This document shows, one piece after another, positions 63,629-64,000 of a stretch of DNA of 64,000 nt (positions are counted from its first letter, which is position 1; each line of letters begins with the position of its first letter). The stretch is taken from positions 3,720,001-3,784,000 of the forward strand of contig NZ_AP024525.1 of assembly GCF_020886775.1 (NCBI RefSeq), in the 5' to 3' direction. A program made the translations under genes and the position numbers. A model generated the notes under the pieces. It was not told where the DNA came from, made no database searches, and saw only the letters and a list, made by a program, of their open reading frames with translations. This DNA is from Sinomonas cyclohexanicum. GTDB lineage: Bacteria > Actinomycetota > Actinomycetes > Actinomycetales > Micrococcaceae.

Positions 63629-64000
63629 CTACCGCTCGAGGACGGTCTTGAGGTTCTCGAGCTGCGCGACCTCATGGTCCATGGTCTTCTGGACCATGCC
63701 GCCCATGAGCTTCATGAGGCCGGTGGGCTCGAACACGAGTCCGAACGAGACCTTCGTCCCGCCGGGCTCCGGGGTGAGGAGGAAGACGCCGTGGGGCCGC
63801 GCCGGCCCGGCGATGACCTGGAACCGGATGACCTCGCCGGGGCGCGCCTCGGTGATCTCGTAGTCGCCGGCGATCTCGCGGCCGCCGGGTCCGGCGATGC
63901 GCTGGGCATAGACGGCGCCCTCCTTGCCCGCGGGCCCGGAGGCCAGGGAGATGGACCGGACGCCCGTGCGCCACGCGGGATTGTTGAGCCCCTCGGCGAG
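63629..64000 (-). CDS. SRPBCC-family protein (3' part; gene runs off the window)
   Basis: The last 123 codons of a START/SRPBCC (polyketide cyclase/dehydrase-like) protein are present. Typical features are GDYEITEARPGEVIRFQVIA and GGTKVSFGLVFEPTG, then the long C-terminal helix GGMVQKTMDHEVAQLENLKT that closes the cavity. The 5' end lies outside the window. Such proteins bind hydrophobic ligands; function unknown. Confidence 0.8.
   Translation of the reverse strand, partial: LAEGLNNPAWRTGVRSISLASGPAGKEGAVYAQRIAGPGGREIAGDYEITEARPGEVIRFQVIAGPARPHGVFLLTPEPGGTKVSFGLVFEPTGLMKLMGGMVQKTMDHEVAQLENLKTVLER

Overview
The window is about 72% G+C, densely packed, with many GTG starts, four-base stop/start overlaps and several ATG starts that sit close to a -10-like box without a Shine-Dalgarno sequence. 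Together with a Pol-PE-Lig LigD, an HTH-MurA fusion, a YkoE-type ECF transporter, LutABC and Mrp operons, this points to a high-GC actinobacterium, probably a soil member of the Micrococcales (Arthrobacter/Sinomonas-like; the genus is inference). I saw no tRNA, rRNA, CRISPR array or phage genes.

Layout. 1-4708: a carbohydrate cluster (divergent MHS transporter; TIM-barrel isomerase, SDR dehydrogenase, DhaK-DhaL kinase, RpiB-like isomerase) that best fits catabolism of a four-carbon polyol or ketotetrose, with three copies of a GTTGACNGTCGAC-like operator between the two arms. 4876-5046: remnant of a cytochrome P450. 5051-13354: Ku and LigD (NHEJ) bracketing a flavodoxin, a membrane alpha/beta hydrolase, methionine aminopeptidase and a small HTH protein. 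13396-22037: a 5-oxoproline (pyroglutamate) regulon: PxpA, a PxpB-PxpC fusion, a biotin carboxylase-BCCP fusion, a frameshifted GntR regulator, then DUF969, DUF979 and DUF2891; identical ATTGTTNAACAAW operators precede both units. 22060-31635: a small membrane protein, an MFS exporter, an IS110-type element, gamma-glutamyltransferase, glutathione peroxidase, quinone reductase, HTH-MurA and a VOC protein. 31735-34905: a TPP-riboswitch-controlled ECF transporter for a thiamine-type substrate. 35207-40367: a repeat-rich stretch with three nested insertion sequences. 40397-46784: a six-gene Mrp Na+/H+ antiporter operon (A/B fused). 46927-51178: an UMF1-type MFS protein, KhtT/KhtU K+ efflux and an ACT-domain membrane protein. 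51213-59978: an L/D-lactate regulon (LutABC, FAD/Fe-S oxidase, lactate permease, GntR regulator) sharing TGGTCNGACCA operators. 60035-64000: a DUF559-like protein between two palindromic repeats, dCTP deaminase, a secreted CAP protein and a partial SRPBCC protein.

The most unusual layer is not a gene. Several repeat families fill the gaps and enter coding sequences: (1) arrays with an exact 14-bp period (consensus GTCACCTTCTGGGG); (2) hairpins built on CGCACGACGGCG, a word that also recurs inside genes; (3) a 60-bp palindrome with arms containing TGAGCAGGGT, found on both sides of the DUF559-like gene and, degenerate, as the inter-domain linker of PxpBC; (4) 21-bp minisatellites that read in frame as 7-residue repeats in the linkers of LigD, LutC and PxpBC, one of which also occurs between genes, where it supplies both stop codons of two convergent genes; (5) a composite element of about 90 bp. 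Both copies of the IS110-type element have the 14-bp repeat as their right flank, and their 5' non-coding regions contain an 8-mer complementary to it, as expected for bridge-RNA targeting.
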